Position numbers and translations under genes: made by a program | Assembly (NCBI GenBank): GCA_049889815.1 | Contig: JBMHCR010000006.1 | Location: forward strand, 62,001 to 126,000 | DNA from: JBPOFY01 sp049889815 | Lineage (GTDB): Bacteria > Verrucomicrobiota > Verrucomicrobiia > Opitutales > Coraliomargaritaceae | Direction: 5' to 3' | Length of the DNA stretch: 64,000 nucleotides | The notes under the pieces: model-generated | The model's database searches: none | Told to the model about the DNA's origin: nothing | Seen by the model: only the letters and a program-made list of their open reading frames with translations | Shown here: positions 7,127 to 16,204 of the stretch, piece by piece | How the letters are laid out: the number at the start of each line of letters is the position of its first letter | Numbering within the stretch: position 1 is the stretch's first letter

Positions 7127-10090
7127 ATGTCCAGCCCATCAACCGATCTCCGCGAACACGCCCGCCACTACATCCCTGCAGCGGAGATTGAGATCAAGCA
7201 AATGCTGGAGACGATTGGTAAGACGTCCTTTAAGGAGCTTTTTGACCACATTCCAGAATCGGTCCTTTTTGACGAGGCTCCTGATCTTCCTGACGAACTC
7301 GACTATGCGGTGCTCAAGGCGCGGCTGAAGGAAATCTCGAAGAAAAATAACCTGCTCAGCAGTTTCATCGGCGACGGTGTTCTGGACCTTGAACCCTCGC
7401 CGGTCGTAGGCCCGGTCTGCGATATTCGCAATATGACGACTGCTTACACCCCATATCAGCCCGAGCTCAGTCAAGGCACGCTCATTGCACACTGGATCTA
7501 TCAATGTTCAATGGCACGTCTTACCGGTTTTGAGGCGGTCAACGCTTCCCTTTACGACCGCTCCACATCTATCTTCGAGGGCATCTGCGCCGCGATTCGT
7601 ATGAGCAGGGGCAAGAATGCGGCCATTGTTCCCGAGAGCTTGTTTCCCGGCGACTTGGAGGTTTTGGAAACACTCGCGGAAGAAACCGAGGTCGAACTGA
7701 TCCGCGTGGCGGCAGATGTTGAAACAGGCTGCATTGATCGTGACGCTCTGAAGACGGCGGCAGAGTCGATCGTCGACCGCCTCGCAGTGATCGTTTTTCC
7801 GCAGGTCAACACCTTTGGTTTGATCGAAGCAGTCGACGAGCTTGCCGACTTTGCTGCAGAGATCGGGGTTAAATCGGTTGCCGTGATCGATCCACTGTTG
7901 CTTTCCAAGGGTGGTTTGAAGCCACCGTCGGAGTTCGGTGAGAATGGCGTCGACATTATTGTGGGGGAAGCACAACACCTCGCACTTGCGCCTAATTTTG
8001 GCGGTCCGGGGCTCGGGCTCTTTGGAGTGCGCTTTTCCAAGCAAGACCGCAACGGAGTGCGTGCGGCACCCGGACGTTTTATTGGCAAGGCGAGAGACTG
8101 TTCGGGCCGCGATTGCCGAGTAGGCGTCCTGTCGACTCGCGAACAACACATACGCAAGGACAAGGCGACCTCCAATATTTGCTCGAACCAAGCATTTGTC
8201 GCGACGCTTGTTGGCGCAGCAATGCTAGAGCGTGGCGACGCTGGTTTGGCTGAAATCTTGTCGACCATGCGCGAGCGCCTCGTTAAGGTAGGCAAGGCCT
8301 TATCCGCATTCGATGGTGTTGAATTGGCGTTCCCAAGCAGCACGAGTTTTCACGAACTGACCCTAGCGCTTAGTGAACCGGTAGCAGCTGTTCTCAAAGC
8401 AGCGCGTGAGCATTCAATCCTAGCTGGAGTCGATGTGTCCAGCCGCATCGCTGGAGGTCGCCAGCTCCTGAAATTATCGTTCTCGAATAGAGATCAAGAC
8501 GTTGAGGGTCTTAAGGACGTCTTTGAATCAGTGTTTGGTCCTGCAGGTTCATCCGGAACCTCAATGCGGTCAGTCGAGCTCGGGCAGTTGCGCGAACAGC
8601 CCCCAGGATTGCCGCGCTATTCACCGGTCGAAGTTGTTGATTATTACACTAAGCTTGGGGACTTGAATGTCAGTCCGGACGACGGGTGCTACCCGTTAGG
8701 CTCCTGTACCATGAAATATAATCCAATGGTCAATGATTGGGCTGCGTCTCTTCCAGGGTTCGCCGAGGTGCATCCGCAGGCACCTATCGAAGATGTGCAG
8801 GGCTGCCTCTATGTTTTACACGAAATTCAAGAATGGTTTAAGAAGATCACGGGCTTGGCGGGTGTTACGACTCAACCACTTGCGGGCGCGCAGGGTGAGT
8901 TAGTCGGTTTAAAGCTTTTTCAGGCATATCATCGCGATCGGAAAGAAACACGTGATGTCGTTCTAATTCCACGTTCTGCCCACGGGACCAATTTTGCCAC
9001 GGCGACCATGGCTGGCTTCGCCGGTAAGAAGGGAAAGATTGTTTATCTCGAAGCGGACGTTGCCGGGCGTGTTCTAAATGAAGACCTGGATCTCCGAATC
9101 GATAAATATGGTGAGCGCATCGCGGGCATCATGATCACGAATCCAAACACCAGCGGTATTTTTGAGACATCGTTTAAGGAAATCGCCGATAAAATTCACA
9201 AGGTCGGCGGTCTCGTTTACATGGACGGGGCAAATATGAATGCGATTGCAGGATGGGTAGATCTTGATGCATTAGGTGTCGATGCGGTACACAACAACTT
9301 GCATAAAACTTGGACGATCCCCCACGGTGGCGGTGGTCCGGGTGACGCCATGGTTGCGGTGAGTGAGCGTCTGCTTCCTTATCTGCCTGGGTATCAGATC
9401 GAGTTTGATGGCGAGCGCTATCATCCGGTGAAGCCAGAAAAATCGATTGGTTCCTTTCATCGCCACTGGGGTAATTTCGCGCACAAGATCCGTTGCTACA
9501 CCTACCTGCTGCGACTTGGCAGAGAAGGCGTGCGTCGCATGTCTGCGATGGCTGTACTCAGTGCACGCTACCTTCAAAAACAGATGGAGGACGATTACGC
9601 GACGCTGCCCGCTGGTTCTGATAGCGAACCGCGCATGCATGAGTTCATCTTAACGCTGAAGCGTGAAGACTTCGGCCTGCTTGAGTCCGTCGGCTTGCGC
9701 AAGACGGATGCCGCACCGCGCATCGGTAAGCTCTTCCTCGATTTTGGTTTCCATGCGCCGACGGTTGCGTGGCCTGAACCACTGGGTCTCATGATCGAGC
9801 CAACCGAAAGCTACACGAAGGCGGAGTTGGATCGTTTTGCTGATGCGGTAAAAGCCATCATCAAACTAGTCAAGGAGCACCCGCATGTGCTGAATTCAGC
9901 GCCGCACTTTACGCCGATTGATCGCGTCGAAGAGGTCGAGGCAAACCGTGATGTCTGCCTATCTGAATCGCTTGAAAGGCTGCCCGAACTCAATAGTGCA
10001 CGGATTTCCACCCGCGAGCTCGCACAGATGCCTGTCGAAGAAATTTACGCCAAAATCGTTGAGGCTGCAGAGCCTGAGTCGGTGGCTTAA
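7127..10090 (+). CDS. gcvP: Glycine dehydrogenase (decarboxylating), single-chain P protein
   Basis: A 987-residue P protein that decarboxylates glycine and loads the aminomethyl group onto GcvH. The N-terminal half (about 1-460) is GcvPA-like: TAYTPYQPELSQGTL, STSIFEGICAA. The C-terminal half (about 490-960) is GcvPB-like: YPLGSCTMKYNPMVN, AGAHGE-like AGAQGELVGLK, SAHGTNFATA. The PLP lysine is Lys727 in NNLHKTW, followed by the GGGGPGD loop. The wording of both halves resembles the two-subunit (gcvPA + gcvPB) enzymes more than the E. coli single-chain form, so it looks like a fusion of those. It is divergent from gcvT. No gcvH lies in the window, so the H protein must be encoded elsewhere. 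Confidence 0.95.
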   Translation: MSSPSTDLREHARHYIPAAEIEIKQMLETIGKTSFKELFDHIPESVLFDEAPDLPDELDYAVLKARLKEISKKNNLLSSFIGDGVLDLEPSPVVGPVCDIRNMTTAYTPYQPELSQGTLIAHWIYQCSMARLTGFEAVNASLYDRSTSIFEGICAAIRMSRGKNAAIVPESLFPGDLEVLETLAEETEVELIRVAADVETGCIDRDALKTAAESIVDRLAVIVFPQVNTFGLIEAVDELADFAAEIGVKSVAVIDPLLLSKGGLKPPSEFGENGVDIIVGEAQHLALAPNFGGPGLGLFGVRFSKQDRNGVRAAPGRFIGKARDCSGRDCRVGVLSTREQHIRKDKATSNICSNQAFVATLVGAAMLERGDAGLAEILSTMRERLVKVGKALSAFDGVELAFPSSTSFHELTLALSEPVAAVLKAAREHSILAGVDVSSRIAGGRQLLKLSFSNRDQDVEGLKDVFESVFGPAGSSGTSMRSVELGQLREQPPGLPRYSPVEVVDYYTKLGDLNVSPDDGCYPLGSCTMKYNPMVNDWAASLPGFAEVHPQAPIEDVQGCLYVLHEIQEWFKKITGLAGVTTQPLAGAQGELVGLKLFQAYHRDRKETRDVVLIPRSAHGTNFATATMAGFAGKKGKIVYLEADVAGRVLNEDLDLRIDKYGERIAGIMITNPNTSGIFETSFKEIADKIHKVGGLVYMDGANMNAIAGWVDLDALGVDAVHNNLHKTWTIPHGGGGPGDAMVAVSERLLPYLPGYQIEFDGERYHPVKPEKSIGSFHRHWGNFAHKIRCYTYLLRLGREGVRRMSAMAVLSARYLQKQMEDDYATLPAGSDSEPRMHEFILTLKREDFGLLESVGLRKTDAAPRIGKLFLDFGFHAPTVAWPEPLGLMIEPTESYTKAELDRFADAVKAIIKLVKEHPHVLNSAPHFTPIDRVEEVEANRDVCLSESLERLPELNSARISTRELAQMPVEEIYAKIVEAAEPESVA

Positions 10091-10357
10091 GTGCTGCCAT
10101 ACAATTCCGCAAGTAACCTACGTGACATCAGTATTTCTAGGCAGATTTGTTCGTTGCCGAATTCTTTGAATTGTGACGGTGCGGATTTGATCGACTACGA
10201 TTTCAGAGTCTTTTCTGCACACTTAACTCAATATTGGAGCGCCATTTCGGGTGCAATGAAGAGGTCAGCGGACAGATAACGACCGTTTGGGGCTTGTTGT
10301 TGGTTATGTCGTCGCTGATCACAACTCTGGGCGCAATCAAATAGATGCCTTTGCAGG

Positions 10358-11260
10358 CTACAGGGTCTGTGGGTACTCCCCACCCGCGATCAACGCCTGA
10401 ATACTCTGTTGCACAAATGGCTTATCATCAGGGTAGGTCACCCCAAACCAAGAGCCGCTTGTCTCGATCACAGCACAGTCGGTCTGCTCGCTTTTGATTA
10501 AGTCATCAATCACAGTAGGGATGTAGCATTCGGACTTGAGCTCGTCGCCGTATTTCTTCAGAAAATCGATAAAGTGTGCCTCCAGTGTTTCGAAGAGTGC
10601 CGGACTAAAGCCCCAGAAATTCATAGATACGATCGCATCCCCCTCGATGATGACGCGCTGGTCGTCTAAATCACTCCCGTGAATCATGCCATCTTCACCT
10701 TTCGCGATCGCAGCGTGTTCTTCCACGCCTTTCAATGAACCGTTTTCAACCACGCAAAGGCCACGATTGACCGAGCCGTGTTCCGATAAGGTGTTTTCTA
10801 GACGATAGCCAACCATGCAGGTGCGTAGCTCGGGTTCGCCTTCGCTCTTTTTTAAATAATTTGCGAGTTGCTGGTAGGCATCTTTTCCGTAGAAATCATC
10901 GGCGTTGATCACTGCGAAGGGAGTCTCGATTTCGTTTCGAGCGGCGCGCACTGCGTGTGCGGTTCCCCACGGCTTTTCGCGTTCTTCCGGCACCGAGAAT
11001 GGATCTGGAAGGTCGCCCAGTTCCTGGAATGCATAGGCAACTTCGATTCGATCTTCAAACTTATCGCCCACCGCTGATTTAAAGGCTTCTGCAAAATCAC
11101 GGCGGATGACGAAAACAACTTTCCCAAATCCAGCTCTGATCGCGTCGTAAACAGAATAATCAAGAACCGTTTCGCCGTTTGGCCCCATCGGATCCAATTG
11201 TTTGAGGCCGCCGTAGCGACTGCCCATTCCAGCGGCAAGGATTAGTAATGTCGGTTGCAT
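10358..11260 (-). CDS. Sugar-phosphate nucleotidyltransferase family protein
   Basis: A 300-residue NTP-transferase-fold protein. The N-terminal signature LAAGMGSRYGGLKQLDPMGP (residues 8-27) is the nucleotide-binding loop, and INADDFYG (about 118-125) supplies the metal-binding aspartates. Family members join a sugar 1-phosphate and an NTP. The EKPWGTAHAVRAA stretch is the usual segment before the active site. The exact sugar cannot be read from sequence. The gene stands alone: 267 bp without a gene follow it and about 440 bp precede it. A sugar transferase and a glycosyltransferase lie within 8 kb, so a surface-glycan role is possible. Confidence 0.8.
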   Translation of the reverse strand: MQPTLLILAAGMGSRYGGLKQLDPMGPNGETVLDYSVYDAIRAGFGKVVFVIRRDFAEAFKSAVGDKFEDRIEVAYAFQELGDLPDPFSVPEEREKPWGTAHAVRAARNEIETPFAVINADDFYGKDAYQQLANYLKKSEGEPELRTCMVGYRLENTLSEHGSVNRGLCVVENGSLKGVEEHAAIAKGEDGMIHGSDLDDQRVIIEGDAIVSMNFWGFSPALFETLEAHFIDFLKKYGDELKSECYIPTVIDDLIKSEQTDCAVIETSGSWFGVTYPDDKPFVQQSIQALIAGGEYPQTL

Positions 11261-11702
11261 GTGGGTGGTGTAAAGCGCCCGCTTTTAAAGGCAAATGCGA
11301 TTTTTGGCTCTTTTCGTTAAGATTCTGTTCCGTGATTTTCGGTTAAGATTAGACACGGCCGCAACATCTAGATGTTGCTCACTTTGGTCGGCTTCGATGT
11401 CGAACCCGATAACATGAATCACGATTCGGAGATCAGTATGAAATCAATTGGCGGGTCTTTTTGCGACGGAGTGCGCAAAGCGATTGAACTCGGATGGGTG
11501 GGCTGTGGAAAAGCTGATGAAGTCGTGAGCAACTTTTCGATTTAAACACGCGAACGCTACGAGGCTACATTAGGTAAAGCCCTGATCAATAGGGCTATGC
11601 GAAGTATTTCTACGATGCAAATACGCAGATACACGAAGATCGACTTATTTCGTGTGCGACGCGTCGGAGATGTTTTTTTCGCGTGACTCGCGCTTTAACG
11701 AG
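11261..11702. other. Intergenic stretch of 442 bp with little recognisable content
   Basis: No convincing gene. It holds an unassigned 57-codon open frame (11372-11545, listed separately) and two short inverted repeats: AGCCCT-AGGGCT near 11578-11596 and ACACGAA-TTCGTGT near 11630-11654. Neither has a convincing terminator T-tract. The region separates two minus-strand genes and probably carries the nucleotidyltransferase promoter at its left end. Confidence 0.4.
11372..11545 (+). CDS. Possible small hypothetical protein (57 residues)
   Basis: An ATG-to-TAA frame of 57 codons in an otherwise empty 442-bp gap, on the strand opposite to both neighbours. The product begins MLLTLVGFDVEPDN and ends ADEVVSNFSI, with two Cys in its second half. 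I do not recognise it and there is no Shine-Dalgarno. It may be a chance frame or the remnant of a larger gene. Confidence 0.2.
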   Translation: MLLTLVGFDVEPDNMNHDSEISMKSIGGSFCDGVRKAIELGWVGCGKADEVVSNFSI

Positions 11703-12170
11703 TTAACCTTTGGCCTCTGCCGCTTCCCGCGAGCGAGGATTGACGTATTCTGGCGCTTCGAAGCCGCCATAGTTCGCGCCTTGATTGATCCAATTTTTGA
11801 TCAGATCGGTTTGCTCCTGAGTGAGTGGGTCGCCTTTTGCCGGCATGATGTCATCGTGATCCTCAGGGAGAATGGTTAGGGTGTAAAAGCTGCTCGCACC
11901 AGCGTTACCTGGAACGATGATGGTTTCCCAGGTGCCGTCCTGTTTTGGGTGCCCTTTTTGGACCCACTCCGGTGTATCGAGGCGTATGCCGTCTTTGGGT
12001 TTTCTGAGGCGGCCTCGTGTGTCCGTGTAAGGTGCTGCGTGACAGCTCAGGCAGTTCTCGCGCAGAATCGGGTATATGTCGCTGCCGAAATCGATCGGCT
12101 CGACGGCTCGAGCTTGAAATATGAAGGCTGCACAGAGTGCGGTAAGCGTAATGGGGACAATTTTCTTCAT
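11703..12170 (-). CDS. Planctomycete-type cytochrome c domain protein
   Basis: A 155-residue exported protein. A signal peptide (residues 1-22, MKKIVPITLTALCAAFIFQARA) is followed by one haem c motif, CLSCH (about residues 40-44). DGIRLDTPEWVQKG and DIMPAKGDPLT follow, which are the landmarks of the PSCyt1-type domain common in Planctomycetes and Verrucomicrobia. Usually this domain is the N-terminus of a much larger protein with further domains; here it stands alone. The frame extends upstream to 12302, but the signal peptide fixes the start at 12170. It lies 20 nt after the sugar transferase stop on the same strand and could be co-transcribed. Its electron partner is unknown. Confidence 0.8.
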   Translation of the reverse strand: MKKIVPITLTALCAAFIFQARAVEPIDFGSDIYPILRENCLSCHAAPYTDTRGRLRKPKDGIRLDTPEWVQKGHPKQDGTWETIIVPGNAGASSFYTLTILPEDHDDIMPAKGDPLTQEQTDLIKNWINQGANYGGFEAPEYVNPRSREAAEAKG

Positions 12171-12190
12171 GCGGGGACGACCATTAGGGT

Positions 12191-12799
12191 TCAAGTATCT
12201 GGAGTGAAGTGATCCGGGATGGGGGCTTTCGTGCTGCCCACAAATTCGCCGCGCGTGACATGGCCTTCGGCGGAGATATTTTCGCGTCTCACAACAGTCC
12301 ACAATGTCAGCCAGAGAATTTTCAGGTCAAGCAGTAGGGTGTGATTTTCGACATACCATAGGTCGAGTTTAAATTGTTCTTCCCATTCCAAACCATTGCG
12401 TCCATTGACCTGCGCCCATCCAGTGATCCCTGGTCGGACTTCGTGGCGACGGTTTTGTTTTGGTGTGTAGCGATTCAAATACGTCGTTGGCAGCGGTCGA
12501 GGCCCGACAAGACTCATCTCACCCTTGAGCACATTCCAGAGTTCCGGCAACTCATCTAGGCTCGTAGATCGTAGAAACTGTCCCCACTTTGTCATGCGTG
12601 CCTCGTCGCTACCTTCACCGGAACGCATAGTTCGGAATTTAAGGATTGAAAATGTTCTTCCGTGTCTTCCAGCACGCTCCTGACGAAAAAAAATTGGACC
12701 GCCTAATTTTATGTATTGGATGATGCCGAGTACCAACAGGATGCCGCACATTAGGCTCAGGCCCAGGGTAACTGCAAGTATGTCGAAGAGGCGTTTCAT
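12191..12799 (-). CDS. Undecaprenyl-phosphate sugar-phosphate transferase (WcaJ/EpsL type)
   Basis: A 202-residue bacterial sugar transferase (polyprenyl-phosphate hexose-1-phosphate transferase). One membrane segment is at residues 7-30. It is followed by the family motifs: PIFFRQERAGRHG, FSILKFRTMR, LDELPELWNVLKGEMSLVGP (active-site DE), RPGITGWAQVNGRN and the closing LDLKILWLT. This is the short monotopic form. It starts glycan assembly by moving a sugar phosphate onto the lipid carrier. No glycan gene cluster adjoins it, although a nucleotidyltransferase (10.4 kb), a glycosyltransferase (18 kb) and the relic of a GDP-fucose locus (20.2 kb) lie near. It may be a leftover or a scattered part of such a cluster. 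Confidence 0.9.
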   Translation of the reverse strand: MKRLFDILAVTLGLSLMCGILLVLGIIQYIKLGGPIFFRQERAGRHGRTFSILKFRTMRSGEGSDEARMTKWGQFLRSTSLDELPELWNVLKGEMSLVGPRPLPTTYLNRYTPKQNRRHEVRPGITGWAQVNGRNGLEWEEQFKLDLWYVENHTLLLDLKILWLTLWTVVRRENISAEGHVTRGEFVGSTKAPIPDHFTPDT

Positions 12800-12897
12800 C
12801 TAGTTTGGGTTACCCGTAAGTTTTTGGAATAGTCCCCGATGATATAAATTGAGGCAAGGTAGTCAAACTTAGCTTTGACGCTGACGCCCCTCGCTAT

Positions 12898-14115
12898 ATG
12901 TTTTCAAATCTCGTTCAAAATAAAAGCAAACTGACAGATACAATGATACTCGACGCCAATCAACGAACTTTCTCTGAATTCAGCCTATCGCGACTCCTCA
13001 CCACCTGTTTTGGGCATGGCAATGGGGAGAAGGTATGTGTTCTGATTGATCTTCCAAATCCACAAGACATTGAAGACTTCAAGTTTCTCGAAGACGAGAC
13101 CCTTTCCATTCAAAACTACGGTCACGAAACGTTCTACAAGGGCTTCAAAAATGGCGGCCTTGAAGCAATGAATTGGACCGGCGGTGAGATTTATGCCTAC
13201 AAGGAAACGGGGGGCAGCAACCTCGACATGGAGGATGAGTGTTACGACCCGGATGGGAACTTGCTCAGCCTAGATAAGGATATTTACACAAACTACGATA
13301 TCATCCTCACAGTCTCGACTTTTTCCGCAACCGCGCCGCTTACTGCTAAGTGTAAGGAGTTCGGTTTTCGCGGCGCGACTCTGCATGGCCTCAATCAAAT
13401 CATTCTCGCAACCGGGCTTTCTGTTGATTACGATGTCGTTAGCGAAGAAGCGGAGAAACTACGTCTCGGGCTGACTCAGGCCGATCGATTCGAGATTGAT
13501 TTTGAGGTCGAGAACAAGGTCTACACTTTGAAGTTGCACACAAATCGCCAAGAGGCTCAAAAGAGCCACGGCCTTTGCCCTCCGGGTAAGCCTGATGTGG
13601 CAAATTTGCCTGCTGGCGAGGTCTACTTTGTTCCCGAGAGCGCGGAAGGCGTGTTCCCATTCAAGTATGACGAGAGTACGATTGGTCTGCTTCACGTAGA
13701 AGATGGGAAGATTGTTAAATCCCAATTCGTGTATGGCGACTACGCTGAAATCGAAGACCACAATCGTCGCTTGAACGATGACCCAATGATCGGAGCCCTG
13801 GGAGAGCTTGGTTTTGGTACACAGGTACTACCATTCTCCGGTCGCGACATTCAAGATGAGAAGATTCTGGGCACTATCCATGTGGCGACCGGTCGCGATG
13901 ATCATCTCGGCGGCAAGATTACCCCGGATCTTTTCAAAGAGCACAAAAACGCTTCACACGACGATGTGCTTTACGCTCCGCACAAGACTCCTGAGATCCG
14001 CTTGCAGCAGGCACGCATGATTAAGAATGGTGAAAGTGTTGTATTGATCGAGCACTACAAGCCGTCGAAATTCATGGTTGATTTGCTCGATGCGCCGCTC
14101 GCGGTCGAGGTCTAA
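12898..14115 (+). CDS. Aminopeptidase M29-like family protein
   Basis: A 405-residue protein whose C-terminal half resembles thermophilic metalloprotease (M29, AmpS) enzymes and the related pyridine-ring dioxygenase NicX. Seen: LPAGEVYFVPESAEG (about residues 239-253, with two Glu), GALGELGFGTQ (about 300-310), and GTIHVATGRDDHLGGKI followed by SHDDVLYAP (about 325-360). These are the places where M29 enzymes carry their Glu/His/Asp metal ligands. The N-terminal 170 residues are less typical. Substrate and even peptidase activity are uncertain. It is followed 86 bp later by the ovothiol-type methyltransferase on the same strand. It is divergent from the sugar transferase. Confidence 0.55.
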   Translation: MFSNLVQNKSKLTDTMILDANQRTFSEFSLSRLLTTCFGHGNGEKVCVLIDLPNPQDIEDFKFLEDETLSIQNYGHETFYKGFKNGGLEAMNWTGGEIYAYKETGGSNLDMEDECYDPDGNLLSLDKDIYTNYDIILTVSTFSATAPLTAKCKEFGFRGATLHGLNQIILATGLSVDYDVVSEEAEKLRLGLTQADRFEIDFEVENKVYTLKLHTNRQEAQKSHGLCPPGKPDVANLPAGEVYFVPESAEGVFPFKYDESTIGLLHVEDGKIVKSQFVYGDYAEIEDHNRRLNDDPMIGALGELGFGTQVLPFSGRDIQDEKILGTIHVATGRDDHLGGKITPDLFKEHKNASHDDVLYAPHKTPEIRLQQARMIKNGESVVLIEHYKPSKFMVDLLDAPLAVEV

Positions 14116-14201
14116 ACTTAGGTAGTGGCGCGCATTACTGGCAACTACTTGAAGGACGATGAAAGTTATATTTCGCGGAAGAGCCTGCGCCACTACTTGT
14201 A

Positions 14202-14948
14202 ATGCCTACCAATCCCTACGAGTCTGACGATCTGCTCCAGCAGTATTTGGTTTTCCACTACGCGACTGCAGAAGCGCAGTTTCCGTACCCCTTTGGTGGG
14301 GCGGATGCCCTCGACTTCCCGAAACGATGCGCGCTCGACGGGCCAGACATCGCGAAGATACCGACCGGTGCGCGTGCACTGGATCTTGGTTGCTCGGTAG
14401 GACGCTCAAGTTTCGAATTGGCGCGTCATTGCGAAGAAGTGATTGGCATCGATTATTCGCACGCGTTTATCGATGCAGCGAATCGCTTGCAACAGGGTGG
14501 AAGCCATCTGGCGACACGCCTTGACGAAGGTTCGGCATCTACAGAGCTCCAAGTCTCGGTGGATCCGTCGATTGATCGCAGTCGTGTTTCCTTTGAACAG
14601 GGCGATGCGCAGAATATTCGCGCCGATATCGGGCTATTTGATGTCGTGATCGCGTGTAATTTGATTTGCCGCTTGCCCGAACCAATGAAGCTCATCGACC
14701 GACTCATCGAGTTGGTGGAACCGGGAGGGCAGTTATTTGTGACGACACCGTTTACTTGGTTGGAGGAGTATACGCCTTCGGAGAATTGGCTCGGTGACGG
14801 GGCGCAGGATTCGTTTGCAGGTTTGAGGTCTGCATTGGAGCCGCGCTTTCAGTTGGAAAAGCGCTGGGATATGCCGTTTCTCATTCGCGAGCATGCGAGG
14901 AAGTTTCAATACAGCGTCGCCCAAGCCAGTCGCTGGACACGAAGTTAG
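14202..14948 (+). CDS. Stand-alone 4-mercaptohistidine N1-methyltransferase-like protein (OvoA C-terminal family)
   Basis: A 248-residue SAM-dependent methyltransferase. It begins NPYESDDLLQQYLVFHY, has motif I ALDLGCSVGRSSFELA (about residues 59-74) and ends with PFLIREHARKFQYSVAQAS. These are the signatures of the C-terminal methyltransferase domain of the ovothiol synthase OvoA. In OvoA that domain is fused to a C-type-lectin/DinB sulfoxide synthase; here it is separate and no sulfoxide synthase lies within the window. It could complete ovothiol synthesis with a partner encoded elsewhere, or act on another thiol-histidine. It ends just before purT (57 bp to the purT start) and follows the M29-like gene by 86 bp. 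Confidence 0.8.
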   Translation: MPTNPYESDDLLQQYLVFHYATAEAQFPYPFGGADALDFPKRCALDGPDIAKIPTGARALDLGCSVGRSSFELARHCEEVIGIDYSHAFIDAANRLQQGGSHLATRLDEGSASTELQVSVDPSIDRSRVSFEQGDAQNIRADIGLFDVVIACNLICRLPEPMKLIDRLIELVEPGGQLFVTTPFTWLEEYTPSENWLGDGAQDSFAGLRSALEPRFQLEKRWDMPFLIREHARKFQYSVAQASRWTRS

Positions 14949-15005
14949 TTTGTGGGAGTGGTTTATCCCTCGACAGCTACGTGCCTCGTGCGTCTTCTTG
15001 TCTTC

Positions 15006-16193
15006 ATGTCAGTTACTATCGGAACCCCCTTCACTTCTTTAGCAAAAAAAGTCCTTCTGTGCGGCTCTGGTGAGCTCGGAAAGGAAGTCGTCCTAGAGCT
15101 TCAGCGCTACGGAGTCGAGGTAATCGCTGCAGACGCGTACAAACATGCACCTGCGATGCAGGTTGCGGATCGCGCGCATGTGTTTTCGATGCTCGATGGT
15201 GATGCTTTGCGAAAAGTGATTGAGACTGAGAAGCCGGATCTGGTCGTTCCTGAGGTCGAGGCCATCGCGACGGATACTTTGGCGGAGTTGGAAGCTGAGG
15301 GCATAGTTACAGTAGTGCCAACTGCACGTGCCACACAGCTCACAATGGATCGCGAGGGGATTCGCCGTTTGGCGGCTGAGGAGCTGGGCTTACGCACCTC
15401 GCCGTATCGTTTCGCAGAAACTGAAGAGGAGTTCAATGCCGCGATCGAAGCGATTGGGCTGCCATGTGTGGTGAAGCCGATTATGAGTTCTTCGGGTAAG
15501 GGGCAGAGCACAGTGAAAACTGTGGATCAGATCAAAGCTGCTTGGGATTACGCGCAGGCGGGAGGTCGTGCTGGCAAAGGCAAGGTGATCGTTGAAGGTT
15601 TTGTAGACTTTGATTACGAGATCACTCAGCTGACGGCGCGCCACCTTGACGGCACCTCGTTCTGCGATCCAATTGGGCATATCCAAATCGACGGAGACTA
15701 TCGTGAATCGTGGCAGCCGCAACCCATGTCGCCCGAGGCGTTGAAGGAGGCAAAAGCCTATGCAAAGGCGATCACAGATGCACTTGGTGGGCGTGGCATC
15801 TTCGGGGTCGAACTTTTTATTAAGGGCGACGAGGTTATCTTTAGTGAAGTGTCACCGCGGCCGCACGATACTGGTATGGTTACGATGATTTCGCAGGACC
15901 TTTCTCAGTTTGCACTGCATGCCCGAGCGATTCTCGGTCTGCCGATTCCAAATATTGTACAGCACGGTCCATCGGCTTCTGCAGTTATCCTAGTTGAGGG
16001 AAAATCAAAGGAAGTACAGTTCGGCAATCTTGCTGCGTCCTTGGCGGCACCCGATACGCAGCTGCGCCTATTCGGCAAGCCGCAGGTAAACGGCAAGCGC
16101 CGTATGGGGGTTGGCCTGGCGCGCGGGGAATCGATTGAGGACGCTCGTGAAAAAGCACGTGCGGTTGCAAGCTTGGTAGAAGTAAGCCTTTAG
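15006..16193 (+). CDS. purT: Formate-dependent phosphoribosylglycinamide formyltransferase
   Basis: A 395-residue ATP-grasp enzyme of purine synthesis (GAR + formate + ATP to formyl-GAR). The N-terminal preATP-grasp domain has VLLCGSGELGKEV (about residues 15-27). The ATP-grasp core has PCVVKPIMSSSGKGQS, and the metal/active site SEVSPRPHDTGMVT lies near residue 285. The closing GKRRMGVGLA motif matches PurT. I start at MSVTIGTPFTS because E. coli PurT begins the same distance before GSGELGKE; the frame allows 18 more codons (14952). PurT is the folate-independent alternative to PurN. Confidence 0.95.
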   Translation: MSVTIGTPFTSLAKKVLLCGSGELGKEVVLELQRYGVEVIAADAYKHAPAMQVADRAHVFSMLDGDALRKVIETEKPDLVVPEVEAIATDTLAELEAEGIVTVVPTARATQLTMDREGIRRLAAEELGLRTSPYRFAETEEEFNAAIEAIGLPCVVKPIMSSSGKGQSTVKTVDQIKAAWDYAQAGGRAGKGKVIVEGFVDFDYEITQLTARHLDGTSFCDPIGHIQIDGDYRESWQPQPMSPEALKEAKAYAKAITDALGGRGIFGVELFIKGDEVIFSEVSPRPHDTGMVTMISQDLSQFALHARAILGLPIPNIVQHGPSASAVILVEGKSKEVQFGNLAASLAAPDTQLRLFGKPQVNGKRRMGVGLARGESIEDAREKARAVASLVEVSL

Positions 16194-16204
16194 TAGAAGA
16201 GGAT

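Noticed and set aside
7508..8343. Long minus-strand open frames (227 and 263 codons) inside gcvP
   Set aside because: They lie fully within the strongly conserved gcvP frame on the other strand, have shadow-like composition and match no known family.
10091..10279. 62-codon frame after gcvP
   Set aside because: No start signal, no recognisable content; the gap to 10357 shows nothing else.
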